Below, in pieces: positions 16,662 to 24,854 of a DNA stretch of 64,000 nt. The first letter of the stretch is position 1. Every line of letters begins with the position of its first letter. The translations under genes were made by a program, and so were the position numbers. Source of the stretch: Acaudatibacter sp035532115 (GTDB lineage: Bacteria; Pseudomonadota; Alphaproteobacteria; Caulobacterales; Caulobacteraceae); the NCBI GenBank assembly GCA_035532115.1, contig DATKRO010000012.1, forward strand, positions 20,305 through 84,304, given 5' to 3'. The notes below the pieces were generated by a model. It did no database searches and was not told where the DNA came from. It saw nothing but the letters and a program-made list of their open reading frames with translations.

Positions 16662-17870
16662 TCAGCGGTCAGACGGTCGCCGTCTTGCCGCCGCCAGTTG
16701 CGCCACCACCTCGTCGGCCGCCTCGGCCACCGGGCGCAGGCGGTGGCCGCTGGCGTTGTTGAAGGCGACGAAGACGCCGACGCGGCTCTGCGGCGCGATG
16801 ACGACATAGCTGAGAAACCCGTCGCCGCCGCCGGTCTTCTCCAGGATCGCCGGCCGCGCCGCGGTGGCGGCGTGTCCGACCCAGGCGAGGCCGAGGGCGT
16901 CGGCCGGACCGGCATTGTCGAGCCCCTCGGAGCTGGCCAGGGCGCCGCGCCGCAGGTAGAGCGCCTGGCTGATGCGCCGCCTCGCGCCCGGCGGGCCGGC
17001 GGCGAGTTCATGCTCCAGCCACAGCGCCATGTCGTCCGCGGTGGAGTAGAGGCCGCCGCTCGCCGCCTCGCCGCTCTGGTCGACGCAGGGCCAGTCGCGC
17101 CGTCGCGGATCGCTCGTCATCATGCGGGCGCACTGCGCCCCGGTCGGCCGCGCCGTGGTGTCCGTCAGACCAAGGGGTCCGGTGATCCGAGACTTCAGCG
17201 CCGCCCCATAGGGCTCGCCGGCCGCATCGCCCAGCGCGTCGCCCAGAAGGTCGAAGCCGAAGTTGGAATAGTGCGCATAGCGCCCCGGAACCGGCAGGCG
17301 CCTCTGCTTCGAGAGCCAGGCCCAGCGGTCGGCTTCGGTCGCCGTCAGCTCGTCCTCTCCCGTCGGGAGGTTGCGGGAGAGCCCGGCGGTGTGGGTGGCC
17401 AGATCGAGGAGCGTGATCGGCGGCCCGTTCGGCGTCTGCGGCACGCGCCCGCCAGGGGGCGCGTGCGCCTGCAATGGATCGCCGAGCCGCACCCGGCCGT
17501 CGGCGACGAAGCGCGCCAGCAGGTCCGCGGCGAACAGCTTGGAGAGCGATTCCAGCCGCACCAGGGTGGCGCCGTCCGGCCGGCGCGGATCGGCCGGTCC
17601 CATGCGCCCATAGCCGCGCACCGCGACCTCGTCGCCGTCGACGAGCGCCAGCACCATGCCGCGGGCCTCGCTCTGCAGATAGATTCGCTTCAGCGCCGCC
17701 TCGGTCCCTGCCGCCAGCGGCGCCTCGAAGCGAAGCGCCAGCGCCGGCCCGGCCGAGGGCGGCGGCGGCGTGGACGCGCGCCGGCAGTCGGCGAGACCCA
17801 CGATCAGGGTTGCCGCCACCAATGCGCGGAGCACGCGCCGCCGCGCCGCCGGACGAAGAAAGCCGCCCAC
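16662..17870 (-). CDS. Serine hydrolase, beta-lactamase (class C/AmpH-like) family, lipoprotein-like
   Basis: A 402-aa penicillin-binding-protein-fold hydrolase. All three active-site motifs are visible: SxxK as S-L-S-K in RLESLSKLFAADLL, YxN in YAHYSNFGFDLLGD, and KTG in ILEKTGGGDGF. The N-terminal hydrophobic stretch ends LIVGLADC, a plausible lipobox, suggesting export and lipidation. The start is unclear: GTG 17870 is used, and GTG 17834 is equally consistent with a signal peptide. Such proteins act as DD-peptidases or esterases; genuine beta-lactamase activity cannot be told from sequence. Confidence 0.82.
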   Translation of the reverse strand: MGGFLRPAARRRVLRALVAATLIVGLADCRRASTPPPPSAGPALALRFEAPLAAGTEAALKRIYLQSEARGMVLALVDGDEVAVRGYGRMGPADPRRPDGATLVRLESLSKLFAADLLARFVADGRVRLGDPLQAHAPPGGRVPQTPNGPPITLLDLATHTAGLSRNLPTGEDELTATEADRWAWLSKQRRLPVPGRYAHYSNFGFDLLGDALGDAAGEPYGAALKSRITGPLGLTDTTARPTGAQCARMMTSDPRRRDWPCVDQSGEAASGGLYSTADDMALWLEHELAAGPPGARRRISQALYLRRGALASSEGLDNAGPADALGLAWVGHAATAARPAILEKTGGGDGFLSYVVIAPQSRVGVFVAFNNASGHRLRPVAEAADEVVAQLAAARRRPSDR

Positions 17871-17953
17871 CCCTGTCGCTCTGCCTCCCGCCCGCGCCTG
17901 ACGCCGCCCGCCAAAAACAGCCGGGCTTGGGCGGAATTTTGACGCGGACCCTA

Positions 17954-18577
17954 TCAGCCGGACTCCAGGAAGGGGCCGAACCGTTCTTGGAGTTGCGCCG
18001 TCAGCGTATCCTCCGCGACGGCCGCATCGACGGTCAAGGTCGCAAACCCGTGCGCCTGCGCCTGCCGGGCGATTTCCTGGCCGAGCAGCAGGTCGCGCGT
18101 GAAGAGATTGTCGGCGCCGCGCGCCGGATCGCTGACCTCGTCGCGCCAGCTCGGCTTGCCGCGGCGCTGCCACGACCGGTGCTTGAACGTCTCGGTGGGG
18201 ATCAGCCATATCGCCCGACGCGCGTCCTCGAGGTGCGGCGCCACCAGGTCGGGGGTGAGGCAGAAGCCCTCGGCGAGCACCGGCCGGCCGCGGCGCGCCA
18301 GGCGCTCCAGATCGCCGAGGATCAGGGCGAAACGGTCGGCGAAGCTCTCCAGGGCGCGCTGCAGCAGCGCCTGGGGCGTCGTTTCCACCCAGCGCTCGTC
18401 GAGGCTCTGGTCCAGCATGTCGCGATACGCCGGCAAGCTGGTCGCGAGCTGCTCGTGGTGGGCCCGATCGGTCCGGTCGCACTCGTAGAGCGCCAGGGTG
18501 TGGATCAAGGCGAGCCGTCGGGCCGCGGTGGTCTTGCCCGCATCCGTCGCCCCGCCGATCCACAGCCTGGAGGCCAT
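17954..18577 (-). CDS. P-loop kinase-like protein of unknown substrate
   Basis: A 207-aa P-loop NTPase starting MASRLWIGGATDAGKTTAAR, where GGATDAGKTT is the Walker A motif. LYECDRTDRAHHEQL is a possible substrate-binding segment, and RPVLAEGFCLTPDLV follows the order seen in small-molecule kinases (zeta-toxin/uridine-kinase-like). The lid region is Arg-rich (FKHRSWQRRGKPSWRDE). The family is not recognised precisely, and no phosphate acceptor is assigned. ATG 18577 is chosen because the P-loop follows directly; the frame extends 28 codons upstream through a repeat and looks non-coding. Confidence 0.7.
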   Translation of the reverse strand: MASRLWIGGATDAGKTTAARRLALIHTLALYECDRTDRAHHEQLATSLPAYRDMLDQSLDERWVETTPQALLQRALESFADRFALILGDLERLARRGRPVLAEGFCLTPDLVAPHLEDARRAIWLIPTETFKHRSWQRRGKPSWRDEVSDPARGADNLFTRDLLLGQEIARQAQAHGFATLTVDAAVAEDTLTAQLQERFGPFLESG

Positions 18578-18616
18578 GCCGCGCTTCGACTCCAGATCAG
18601 GGACGCCCGGGAGACA

Positions 18617-18690
18617 GCGAGCCCCGTCAGAGGAGCAGCGTCTCGACGAGCAGCCAAACATTTGCGGCGCTGATCACCGCGCCCAGCCCA
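18617..18690. repeat. 74-bp direct repeat, copy 1
   Basis: It aligns without gaps to 19491-19564, with 8 mismatches in 74 bases by eye. The two copies bracket the HigBA-like toxin-antitoxin pair. On the minus strand both copies encode the same hydrophobic C-terminus followed by a stop (here LGAVISAANVWLLVETLLL). This copy begins 8 bases past the higA stop and is in frame with higA. Confidence 0.85.
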
Positions 18691-18698
18691 CGCAACGG

Positions 18699-19010
18699 TC
18701 AAGCCGCTTGCTTACGCGGGGCGGCCTTCCTCACGCGAATCTCGACCCGCCGCCCTGCCCTGGCCAGCATCAACGCCAGGTGATCCAGTCCGAACAGGTT
18801 GAACTTGCCGCGCACCAGATCGGAAATGCGCGGCTGCGTCACGCCCAGGCGCTTCGCCGCCTCGGCCTGGGTCCAGCCTTGCGCCTTGATGTGATCGACC
18901 AAAGCGATCATGAGATCAGCCCTGGCCTTCAGGACGGCCGCCTCTTCAGGCGTGTCGGCGATCGCATCCCAAGCCGTGGCGAACGTCTTTCGGGCAACAG
19001 TCATGAACAT
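18699..19010 (-). CDS. higA: HigA-like antitoxin, XRE-family HTH
   Basis: A 103-aa helix-turn-helix protein. Residues ~45-85 (AQGWTQAEAAKRLGVTQPRI, SDLVRGKFNLFGLDHLALML) match HigA2/XRE antitoxins that sit downstream of phage Gp49-like toxins. The basic tail RVRKAAPRKQAA is typical of this subfamily. It overlaps the toxin stop codon; ATG 19010 or ATG 19004 (ATGA overlap) could be used. The expected role is neutralising HigB and repressing the operon. Confidence 0.87.
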   Translation of the reverse strand: MFMTVARKTFATAWDAIADTPEEAAVLKARADLMIALVDHIKAQGWTQAEAAKRLGVTQPRISDLVRGKFNLFGLDHLALMLARAGRRVEIRVRKAAPRKQAA

Positions 19011-19357
19011 ATTTCCGCCAATAGTTCTTTAAGTCGCACGCGACTTAGTTCGACGTCTCTTGCCGCCGTCTGCCGTGATTTCTTACTAAAGCAGTGGAGG
19101 ACGTAAACCGGCTCCAGAAACTTTGCGATGTAGATCAGCCGAAACGCGCCGGCTTCGTCCCTTACGCGAATTTCGCGAACGCCGGGGCCGATCGTCGGCA
19201 TCGGTTTCCAGTCGTCAGGGTCGCGTCCGATTTGCACCATGGACAGCGCGAACCCCGCGCCACGTCTCGCGTCCTCCGGGAAGGTGGTTAGAACCTCGTG
19301 AGAATCGCCAAGGAAACGCAGGGGCTTGGGCGGTTTCGATACCAGACAAATATACAA
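19001..19357 (-). CDS. higB: HigB-like toxin, phage Gp49-like RelE family
   Basis: A 118-aa RelE-superfamily mRNA interferase, with typical blocks GDSHEVLTTFPEDARRGAGF, GRDPDDWKPMPTIGPGVREI, RVRDEAGAFRLIYIAKF and VYVLHCFSKKSRQT. No ATG is available at the N-terminus: TTG 19357 is the only start giving the full domain (residues 7 onward, SKPPKPLRFLGDS). It is the promoter-proximal gene of the toxin-first HigBA order. Sequence is lower in GC than neighbours, and the module is flanked by direct repeats, pointing to acquisition. Confidence 0.85.
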   Translation of the reverse strand: MYICLVSKPPKPLRFLGDSHEVLTTFPEDARRGAGFALSMVQIGRDPDDWKPMPTIGPGVREIRVRDEAGAFRLIYIAKFLEPVYVLHCFSKKSRQTAARDVELSRVRLKELLAEICS

Positions 19358-19443
19358 GTATTCGCATCGTCGTCAACGGTGTGCGCACGGAAGCCTGGGC
19401 CTTGGGCGCGGCCGTTCGGAACCGGGCTCCAGGCGCGGGGCGC

Positions 19444-19466
19444 CCGAGGCGGCTTTCGCGCCTCGG
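19444..19466 (-). terminator. Hairpin downstream of the membrane-protein remnant
   Basis: A perfect 8-bp stem (CCGAGGCG / CGCCTCGG) with loop GCTTTCG lies 35 bases beyond the minus-strand stop of the truncated membrane-protein reading frame and upstream of higB. It looks like the terminator of the original gene. There is no clear U-tract. Confidence 0.4.
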
Positions 19467-19490
19467 TCATTCGGCGACTTGCCCGCAGAG

Positions 19491-19564
19491 GCGAGCCCCG
19501 TCAGAGGAGCACCATCTGGACGAGCAGCCAGGCATTGACGGCGATGATCACCGCGCCCAGCCCA
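19491..19564. repeat. 74-bp direct repeat, copy 2
   Basis: Partner of 18617-18690; ungapped, 8 differences by eye. On the minus strand it encodes LGAVIIAVNAWLLVQMVLL plus stop and the first bases of 3' flank. Together the copies define an 874-bp unit carrying HigBA, as expected of a small element that inserted at a gene's 3' end and duplicated or restored that end. Confidence 0.85.
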
Positions 19565-19665
19565 TAGGCGGCGGCGCTCACCGCCGGCTCGTCTCCGAAG
19601 TGGCCCTCGCCGCTCGGCCCAGCTAGCCCGCCCACCGTCCCCGGCCCGCCGTTCGCGTCACCCAA
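19501..19665 (-). pseudogene. Possible 3' remnant of a membrane transporter gene
   Basis: A minus-strand frame of 54 codons ends in a single hydrophobic helix, AVSAAAYGLGAVIIAVNAWLL, then VQMVLL and stop. The pattern of this tail (small residues, then xxIIxxNxxLL) resembles the last helix of Nramp-type divalent metal transporters, but no upstream part of such a gene exists: ptsP begins 57 bases beyond on the other strand. The alternative is a genuine small membrane protein started at TTG 19665. The Nramp assignment is tentative. Confidence 0.4.
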
Positions 19666-19721
19666 CGGGCATGAAAGCCTGCTATAGGGCGCGGCGAGAA
19701 CGGGAGAGATCGTCCAGCGCC

Positions 19722-21989
19722 ATGCCAGCCGCGCCCGGCGTCGCCATTCGCGGACCGCGCAGCCTGCTTCGCCAGATCCGCGAGGCCATGGCGGGCGCGC
19801 GCCCGGCGCAGGCCAAGCTCGACCTGGTGGTGCGGATCATCGCCGTCTCGATGGTGGCCGAGGTCTGCTCGCTCTATCTGGCGCGCAAGTCCGGCGAGAT
19901 GGAGCTCTTCGCCACCGAGGGCCTCGATCCGGGCGCGGTGCACGTCACCCGTCTGAAGCCGGGCGAGGGCCTGGTGGGCGACATCATGCGCCACGGTCGG
20001 CCGCTCAATCTCTCGGACGCTCCGAGCCACCCGGCCTTCTCCTACCGTCCAGAAACCGGCGAGGACCCGTTCCACGCCCTGCTGGGCGCGCCGCTGCTGC
20101 GCGGCGGCCGCCCCATCGGCGTGCTGGTGGTGCAGAACCGCACCAGCCGCACCTATGGCGAGGACGAGGTCGAGGATCTGCAGATCATCGCCATGGTGCT
20201 GGCCGAGATGGTCGCTTCCGGCGAGGTCGTCGACCTGGTCCAGCTCAAGGACGTGGAGATCGCGCCGCAGCGGCCCGAGCGGCTCAAGGGCCAGACCCTG
20301 GCCGAGGGGCTCGCCCTGGGCGTCGCCGTCCTGCACGAGGCGCCGGTGGCCGCCGGCAGGCTGCTCAGCGACGATCCGGCCGCCGAGGAGGCGCGGCTGG
20401 GCGCGGCGATCGTGGCGCTGCAGGCCCAGATCGACGAGATGCTGGAGGGCCACCAGGCGCTGCTGGGGCCCAGCTACGACCTGCTGGAGATCTACAAGCA
20501 GCTCTCGCAGAGCCGCAGCTGGCGCCATTCCCTGGTGGAGGCGGTGCGCTCGGGCCTCACCGCCGAGGCGGCGGTGGAGCGGGTGCGCTCCGAACACCGC
20601 GCCGGGATCGGACAGGCGCGCGATCCCTACCTGCGCGAGCGCGTGCACGACCTCGAGGATCTCAACGACCGGCTGCTGCGTCACCTTTCCGGCGACGGCG
20701 GCAAGGCGCGCCTTCTGCCCGACAACGCCATCCTGATCGCCCGCAGCCTGGGGCCGGCGGACCTGCTGGAATACGACCGCACCAAGCTGCGCGGGCTGCT
20801 GCTCGAGGACGGCTCGCCCGCCAGCCACGCCGCGATCGTGGCGCGCGCCCTCGACATCCCCTCCGTGGGGCGCCTGCCGGGCCTGCGCGACAAGGTCAGC
20901 GAGGGCGACCCGGTGATCGTCGACGCCGAGACCGGCGAGGCCTATCTGCGTCCGCGCGCCGACGTCGTCGCCGCCCTGCAGACGCGCCTGGGCGTGCGCG
21001 ACCAGCGCCGCGCCGAATTCGCCAGGCTGCGCGACACCCCCGCCTTCACCCGCGACGGCGCCAAGATCTCCCTTCTGATGAACGCCGGCCTCGCCGTCGA
21101 CCTGGAGATCCTGGGCGAGACCGGGGCCGAGGGCATCGGGCTCTTCCGCACCGAGTTCCAGTTCATGGTCTCCGAGGACCTGCCGCGCATCAACGCCCAG
21201 GCCGCCCTCTACGCCCGCGTCCTCGACGCCGCCGGCGACCTGCCGGTCACCTTCCGCACCCTCGACCTCGGCGGCGACAAGGTGCTGCCCTATCTGGAGG
21301 CCGAGCGCGAGGACAATCCCGCGCTCGGCTGGCGCGCGATCCGCATGGGCCTCGACCGGCCGGCGTTCCTGAAGCTGCAGCTGCGCGCCCTGATCGCGGC
21401 GGCGCGGGGGCGGCCGCTGCGGATCATGTTCCCGCTGGTGGCGAGCGTGGACGAGTTCCGCGCCGCCCGCACCCTGGTCGACCTCGAGGTCGCCTGGGCG
21501 CAGCGACGCGGCCGCTCTGCGCCGGCGCGGCTCGAGGTCGGCGCGATGATCGAGGTGCCGGCGCTGATCTGGCACCTCGACGCGCTGTTGCCGATGACCG
21601 ATTTCGTCTCGGTGGGCACCAACGACCTGATGCAGTACCTGTTCGCCGCGGACCGGGGCAATCCGCGCGTCGCCACGCGCTACGATCCCCTGTCGCCGCC
21701 GGCGCTGCGGGTGCTGCAGCGCATCCAGGAGGCCTGCGCCGAGAGCGGCACGCCGGTGTCGGTCTGCGGCGAGATGGCGGGCCGGCCGCTGGAGGCCTTC
21801 GCCCTCGTCGCCCTGGGCTACGAGGCTCTCTCGATGCCGCCGGCCGGGATCGGCCCCGTCAAGCAGATGGTGCTGAGCTGCGATCGCGAGGCGGCTCGGC
21901 GCGGCGCCGGCTCGCTGCTGAAGGCGACGCAGGGCTCGGTGCGCAATGAACTGGAGACCCTGGCCCGAAAACTCTATGTCGCAGTATAG
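19722..21989 (+). CDS. ptsP: Nitrogen-type phosphoenolpyruvate--protein phosphotransferase (EI-Ntr)
   Basis: A 755-aa enzyme that takes phosphate from PEP to NPr in the regulatory PTS-Ntr chain. An N-terminal GAF domain (residues ~30-160, e.g. PGEGLVGDIMRHGRPLNL) is followed by the EI N-terminal domain. The phospho-accepting histidine lies in GSPASHAAIVARAL. The PEP-binding TIM barrel has GAEGIGLFRTEFQFM, TFRTLDLGGDK, MIEVPALIW, VSVGTNDLMQY and the catalytic Cys loop VSVCGEMAG. ATG 19722 (MPAAPGVAIRGPR) is preferred to ATG 19671, which adds an Arg-rich tail. It lies downstream of the HigBA insertion. Confidence 0.95.
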   Translation: MPAAPGVAIRGPRSLLRQIREAMAGARPAQAKLDLVVRIIAVSMVAEVCSLYLARKSGEMELFATEGLDPGAVHVTRLKPGEGLVGDIMRHGRPLNLSDAPSHPAFSYRPETGEDPFHALLGAPLLRGGRPIGVLVVQNRTSRTYGEDEVEDLQIIAMVLAEMVASGEVVDLVQLKDVEIAPQRPERLKGQTLAEGLALGVAVLHEAPVAAGRLLSDDPAAEEARLGAAIVALQAQIDEMLEGHQALLGPSYDLLEIYKQLSQSRSWRHSLVEAVRSGLTAEAAVERVRSEHRAGIGQARDPYLRERVHDLEDLNDRLLRHLSGDGGKARLLPDNAILIARSLGPADLLEYDRTKLRGLLLEDGSPASHAAIVARALDIPSVGRLPGLRDKVSEGDPVIVDAETGEAYLRPRADVVAALQTRLGVRDQRRAEFARLRDTPAFTRDGAKISLLMNAGLAVDLEILGETGAEGIGLFRTEFQFMVSEDLPRINAQAALYARVLDAAGDLPVTFRTLDLGGDKVLPYLEAEREDNPALGWRAIRMGLDRPAFLKLQLRALIAAARGRPLRIMFPLVASVDEFRAARTLVDLEVAWAQRRGRSAPARLEVGAMIEVPALIWHLDALLPMTDFVSVGTNDLMQYLFAADRGNPRVATRYDPLSPPALRVLQRIQEACAESGTPVSVCGEMAGRPLEAFALVALGYEALSMPPAGIGPVKQMVLSCDREAARRGAGSLLKATQGSVRNELETLARKLYVAV

Positions 21990-22049
21990 CGCCGCATTTC
22001 GGCCATTGGAATCACGCCTCCTGACGCTTATTTACAACGAAGCGTTAAC

Positions 22050-22072
22050 GAGCGCAGCCCTAGCCTGCGCTC
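22050..22072. terminator. Hairpin after ptsP
   Basis: A perfect 8-bp inverted repeat GAGCGCAG / CTGCGCTC around the 7-base loop CCCTAGC lies 60 bases past the ptsP stop. It could terminate ptsP or act as a control hairpin for the following HTH gene. There is no T-run. Confidence 0.35.
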
Positions 22073-22122
22073 AGTGGGCTGCGCCGCACGGAACACGGTG
22101 CAGCTCGGGGGTTTAAGAGGGC

Positions 22123-23214
22123 ATGCCTCTCGATACGGGCGCATTTTCGGATCAGGCGCCGCCGCCGCGGCCGGCCCGGCGCGCGAGGCCCGTGCTGGAT
22201 CCCGGCGTCGACGTCGGGGCGGCGCTCGGCGCGGCGCGCCAGCGGCTGGGCCTCAGCCTCGACGAGGTCGCCGAGGCCACCCGGGTGAAGAGCCGGCACC
22301 TCGCGGCGCTGGAGGCGCGCGCCTTCGATCAGCTGCCATCGCGTCCCTTCACCATCGGCTACGTGCGCGCCTACGCCAAGGCGCTCGGCCTCGACGCCGA
22401 TCAGACCGCCCAGCGCTTCCGCGCCGAGAATCCGAGCCCGGACGACGAGCTGCACTCGCCCGTGGGCGTCGCCCATGAACGGGCGCGGCCCAGTCGCGCC
22501 CTGACCATCGTCGCCGCTCTCGCCATCGCCGCCGTGGTCGGCTGGAACATCGCCCTGCACGCCGTGGCCAATCCGCCGGCCCCGCCCGGCTCGGCGCCGA
22601 TGCGGCTCGCCGGCGCCCAGCCGGCCGGCGGCGCCGGCCTCGGCGTGTTCCAGGTCGAGACGCCGCTGCCCGCGCCGCCGGAAGCCAGCATTCCCGCGCC
22701 GTACCGGACCCCCGGGCTCGAAGCCGCCGCCGCCGCCGGCGGCTCGGCCGACGCCGCCGACGCCGCCGCCAAGGCGACCGCCGCCCAGGCCGCGCTCGCG
22801 CCGGCCGTCGCCGGGCCGCCCCGGCCGTTCGTCGCCCAGGGCGCCGTTTACGGCCCCGCCGCCGCCGCCGCGTCCGGCCTCGTCATCCAGGCGAAGCAGC
22901 CGATCTCGCTGGAGATCCGCAGCGCCGCCGGCGCGGTCTATTTCGCCCGCGAGCTCGCGGCCGGAGAGGCCTACCGGGTGCCGAACATCCCCGGCCTCAC
23001 CGCCGAGGTCTCCGATCCGGCCGACGCCGAGCTCTTCGAGGGAGGCCTCTCCAAGGGCGTCCTCGCGGCGCCGCAGACGGCGCTGAAGCTTCCGGGCCAG
23101 GCGATTCCCGGCCAACCGGTTCCGGGTCAGGCGAGTCCGGGCCAACCGATTCCCGGCCAACCGGTTCCGGGCCAGCAGATTTCGGCCCGGCCGCCGCCGG
23201 GCCAGGCTGGCTAG
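22123..23214 (+). CDS. RodZ-like protein: cytoplasmic HTH, one TM helix, periplasmic DUF4115 domain
   Basis: A 363-aa protein with RodZ layout. A Cro-like HTH spans residues ~28-100 (ALGAARQRLGLSLDEVAEAT, then RPFTIGYVRAYAKALGLDAD). A single membrane helix lies at ~127-147 (ALTIVAALAIAAVVGWNIAL), then a long Pro/Ala-rich linker, then the DUF4115 beta domain (~247-315, IQAKQPISLEIRSAAGAVYF ... LAAGEAYRVPNIPGLTAEVS). The C-terminus carries six tandem PGQxx pentapeptides. RodZ links MreB to the elongation machinery; in this position next to ispG such genes are conserved. It has a good ribosome-binding site (AAGAGG) before ATG 22123. Confidence 0.82.
   Translation: MPLDTGAFSDQAPPPRPARRARPVLDPGVDVGAALGAARQRLGLSLDEVAEATRVKSRHLAALEARAFDQLPSRPFTIGYVRAYAKALGLDADQTAQRFRAENPSPDDELHSPVGVAHERARPSRALTIVAALAIAAVVGWNIALHAVANPPAPPGSAPMRLAGAQPAGGAGLGVFQVETPLPAPPEASIPAPYRTPGLEAAAAAGGSADAADAAAKATAAQAALAPAVAGPPRPFVAQGAVYGPAAAAASGLVIQAKQPISLEIRSAAGAVYFARELAAGEAYRVPNIPGLTAEVSDPADAELFEGGLSKGVLAAPQTALKLPGQAIPGQPVPGQASPGQPIPGQPVPGQQISARPPPGQAG
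23092..23181 (+). repeat. Tandem 15-bp repeats encoding PGQxx pentapeptides
   Basis: Six consecutive codon blocks read PGQAI, PGQPV, PGQAS, PGQPI, PGQPV, PGQQI near the 3' end of the RodZ-like gene. Units alternate in wording so that a 30-bp higher-order repeat is also visible. Copy number is likely to vary between strains by slippage. Confidence 0.85.
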
Positions 23215-23245
23215 GCGCGCCGTTAGCTCCTATGTTCCGACGGTC

Positions 23246-24388
23246 ATGACCGTTGAGAACCACACGCGCGTGCGCCCATGGCGGGCGATCGATCGGCGCA
23301 AGTCGCGCCAGATCTACGTCGGCTCGGTGGCCGTAGGGGGCGACGCCCCGATCTCGGTCCAGTCGATGACCAATACCCTGACCGCGGACGCCGGCGCCAC
23401 CATCGACCAGATCCGTCAGCTGGAGGACGCGGGCGCCGACATCGTCCGGGTCTCATGCCCGGACCAGGCCTCCACCGCGGCGTTCAGGCAGATCGCCGCG
23501 GCGGCGCGGGTGCCGCTCGTCGCCGACATCCACTTTCACTACAAGCGCGCCATCGAGGCCGCCGAGGCGGGGGCGGCGTGCCTGCGCATCAATCCGGGCA
23601 ACATCGGCTCGGCGGCGCGGGTGCGCGAGGTGATCGCCGCCGCGCGCGACCACGGCTGCTCGATGCGCATCGGCGTCAACGCCGGCTCGCTCGAGCCGCA
23701 CCTGCTGGAAAAGTACGGCGAGCCCTGTCCGGAGGCCATGGTCGAGAGCGCCCTCGACCACGCCCGCATCCTCCAGGACAACGATTTCCATGAATTCAAG
23801 ATCAGCGTGAAGGCCTCCGACGTCTTCCTGGCCGTCGCCGCCTATCAGCTGCTCGCCGACGCCGTCGACTGTCCGCTGCACGTGGGCATCACCGAGGCCG
23901 GGGCGCTGCGCACCGGCACGATCAAGTCGGCCATCGGCATGGGCGCGCTGCTCTGGGCCGGGATCGGCGACACCATCCGCGTTTCCCTGGCCGCCGATCC
24001 GGTCGAGGAGATCAAGGCCGGGTTCGACATGCTGAAGTCGCTCGGCCTGCGCCACCGCGGCGTCAACATCATCGCCTGTCCGTCGTGCGCCCGGCAGGGC
24101 TTCAACGTCATCGATACGGTGGGCAAGCTCGAGGAGCGGCTGGCCCATGTCGCCACGCCGATGAGCCTTTCGATCATCGGCTGCGTCGTCAACGGCCCCG
24201 GCGAGGCGCTGCTCACCGATCTCGGCTTCACCGGCGGCGGCAAGGGCGCGGGCATGGTCTACATGGCCGGCAAGGCCGACCACAAGATGGACAACGAGCG
24301 CATGGTCGACCACATCGTCGAACTGGTGGAGGCCCGGGCGCGGGAGATCGAGGCGGCCAACGCCGGCGCCTTGCAGGCGGCGCAGTAG
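23246..24388 (+). CDS. ispG: 4-hydroxy-3-methylbut-2-en-1-yl diphosphate synthase (flavodoxin/ferredoxin)
   Basis: A 380-aa MEP-pathway enzyme making HMBPP from ME-cPP. It has the N-terminal barrel (SVQSMTNTLTADAGATIDQI, LVADIHFHYKRAIEAAEAG, LRINPGNIGS). The C-terminal 4Fe-4S domain has Cys ligands in IIACPSCARQGF and SIIGCVVNGPGEA, with E in GPGEA completing the site. Length is normal for the short bacterial form. It lies 31 bp downstream of the RodZ-like gene, as in many proteobacteria. Confidence 0.96.
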   Translation: MTVENHTRVRPWRAIDRRKSRQIYVGSVAVGGDAPISVQSMTNTLTADAGATIDQIRQLEDAGADIVRVSCPDQASTAAFRQIAAAARVPLVADIHFHYKRAIEAAEAGAACLRINPGNIGSAARVREVIAAARDHGCSMRIGVNAGSLEPHLLEKYGEPCPEAMVESALDHARILQDNDFHEFKISVKASDVFLAVAAYQLLADAVDCPLHVGITEAGALRTGTIKSAIGMGALLWAGIGDTIRVSLAADPVEEIKAGFDMLKSLGLRHRGVNIIACPSCARQGFNVIDTVGKLEERLAHVATPMSLSIIGCVVNGPGEALLTDLGFTGGGKGAGMVYMAGKADHKMDNERMVDHIVELVEARAREIEAANAGALQAAQ

Positions 24389-24427
24389 GCGCTCGCAAGC
24401 CGAGGTCCCGATCGCTGTCGTGCATCG

Positions 24428-24443
24428 GTGACGCGTGCGTCAC
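24428..24443. promoter_or_regulatory. Perfect 16-bp inverted repeat GTGACGC-GT-GCGTCAC
   Basis: The repeat lies between ispG and the small gene at 24503, 60 bases ahead of the latter's start. With 7-bp arms and a 2-bp centre, it reads more like an operator for a dimeric regulator than a terminator. No binding protein is suggested by the neighbours. Confidence 0.45.
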
Positions 24444-24502
24444 TCTTGCATAGTTCACCCTGGCCTGATTAGCTCCGCGCTCCACCATTGGAGCTAGAGA
24501 CC

Positions 24503-24796
24503 ATGTCTGCAGACGGCGCCTGGAAGACCACGATCAACTCGCCGATGGGGGTGCAGGAAGGCACGCTCACCATCGCCACCAGCGGCGCCACCTTCTCCGG
24601 CAAGATGGCCGGCGCCCAGGGAACGCAGGACATCTCCGGCAAGGTCGACGGCGACACCCTCACCTGGGGCGCGAAGCTGACCCAGCCGTTCCCGATCGAT
24701 CTGGAGTTCAACGTCACCGTCAACGGCGACGCCATGGAGGGCTCGGTCAAGGCCGGCGCCTTCGGCTCCTCGCCGCTGAAGGGCGTGCGGGCCTAG
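24503..24796 (+). CDS. Small hypothetical protein, beta-rich
   Basis: A 97-aa protein not assigned to a named family. Its sequence (MSADGAWKTTINSPMGVQEG, ATSGATFSGKMAGAQGTQDI, then SGKVDGDTLTWGAKLTQPFP) has a regular alternation of strands with Gly/Asp turns, resembling a small beta-barrel or lipocalin-like fold, and has no signal peptide. Similar short proteins occur in other alphaproteobacteria, but no function is known to me. ATG 24503 is preferred to TTG 24488. It occupies the place between ispG and prmC where prfA would often be expected. Confidence 0.72.
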   Translation: MSADGAWKTTINSPMGVQEGTLTIATSGATFSGKMAGAQGTQDISGKVDGDTLTWGAKLTQPFPIDLEFNVTVNGDAMEGSVKAGAFGSSPLKGVRA

Positions 24797-24854
24797 CCGC
24801 CGTCCTGGCGTCCGCCCGTCGCGCCGCCCGCGCAGGGCCGCGGCGCCGCGGTTC

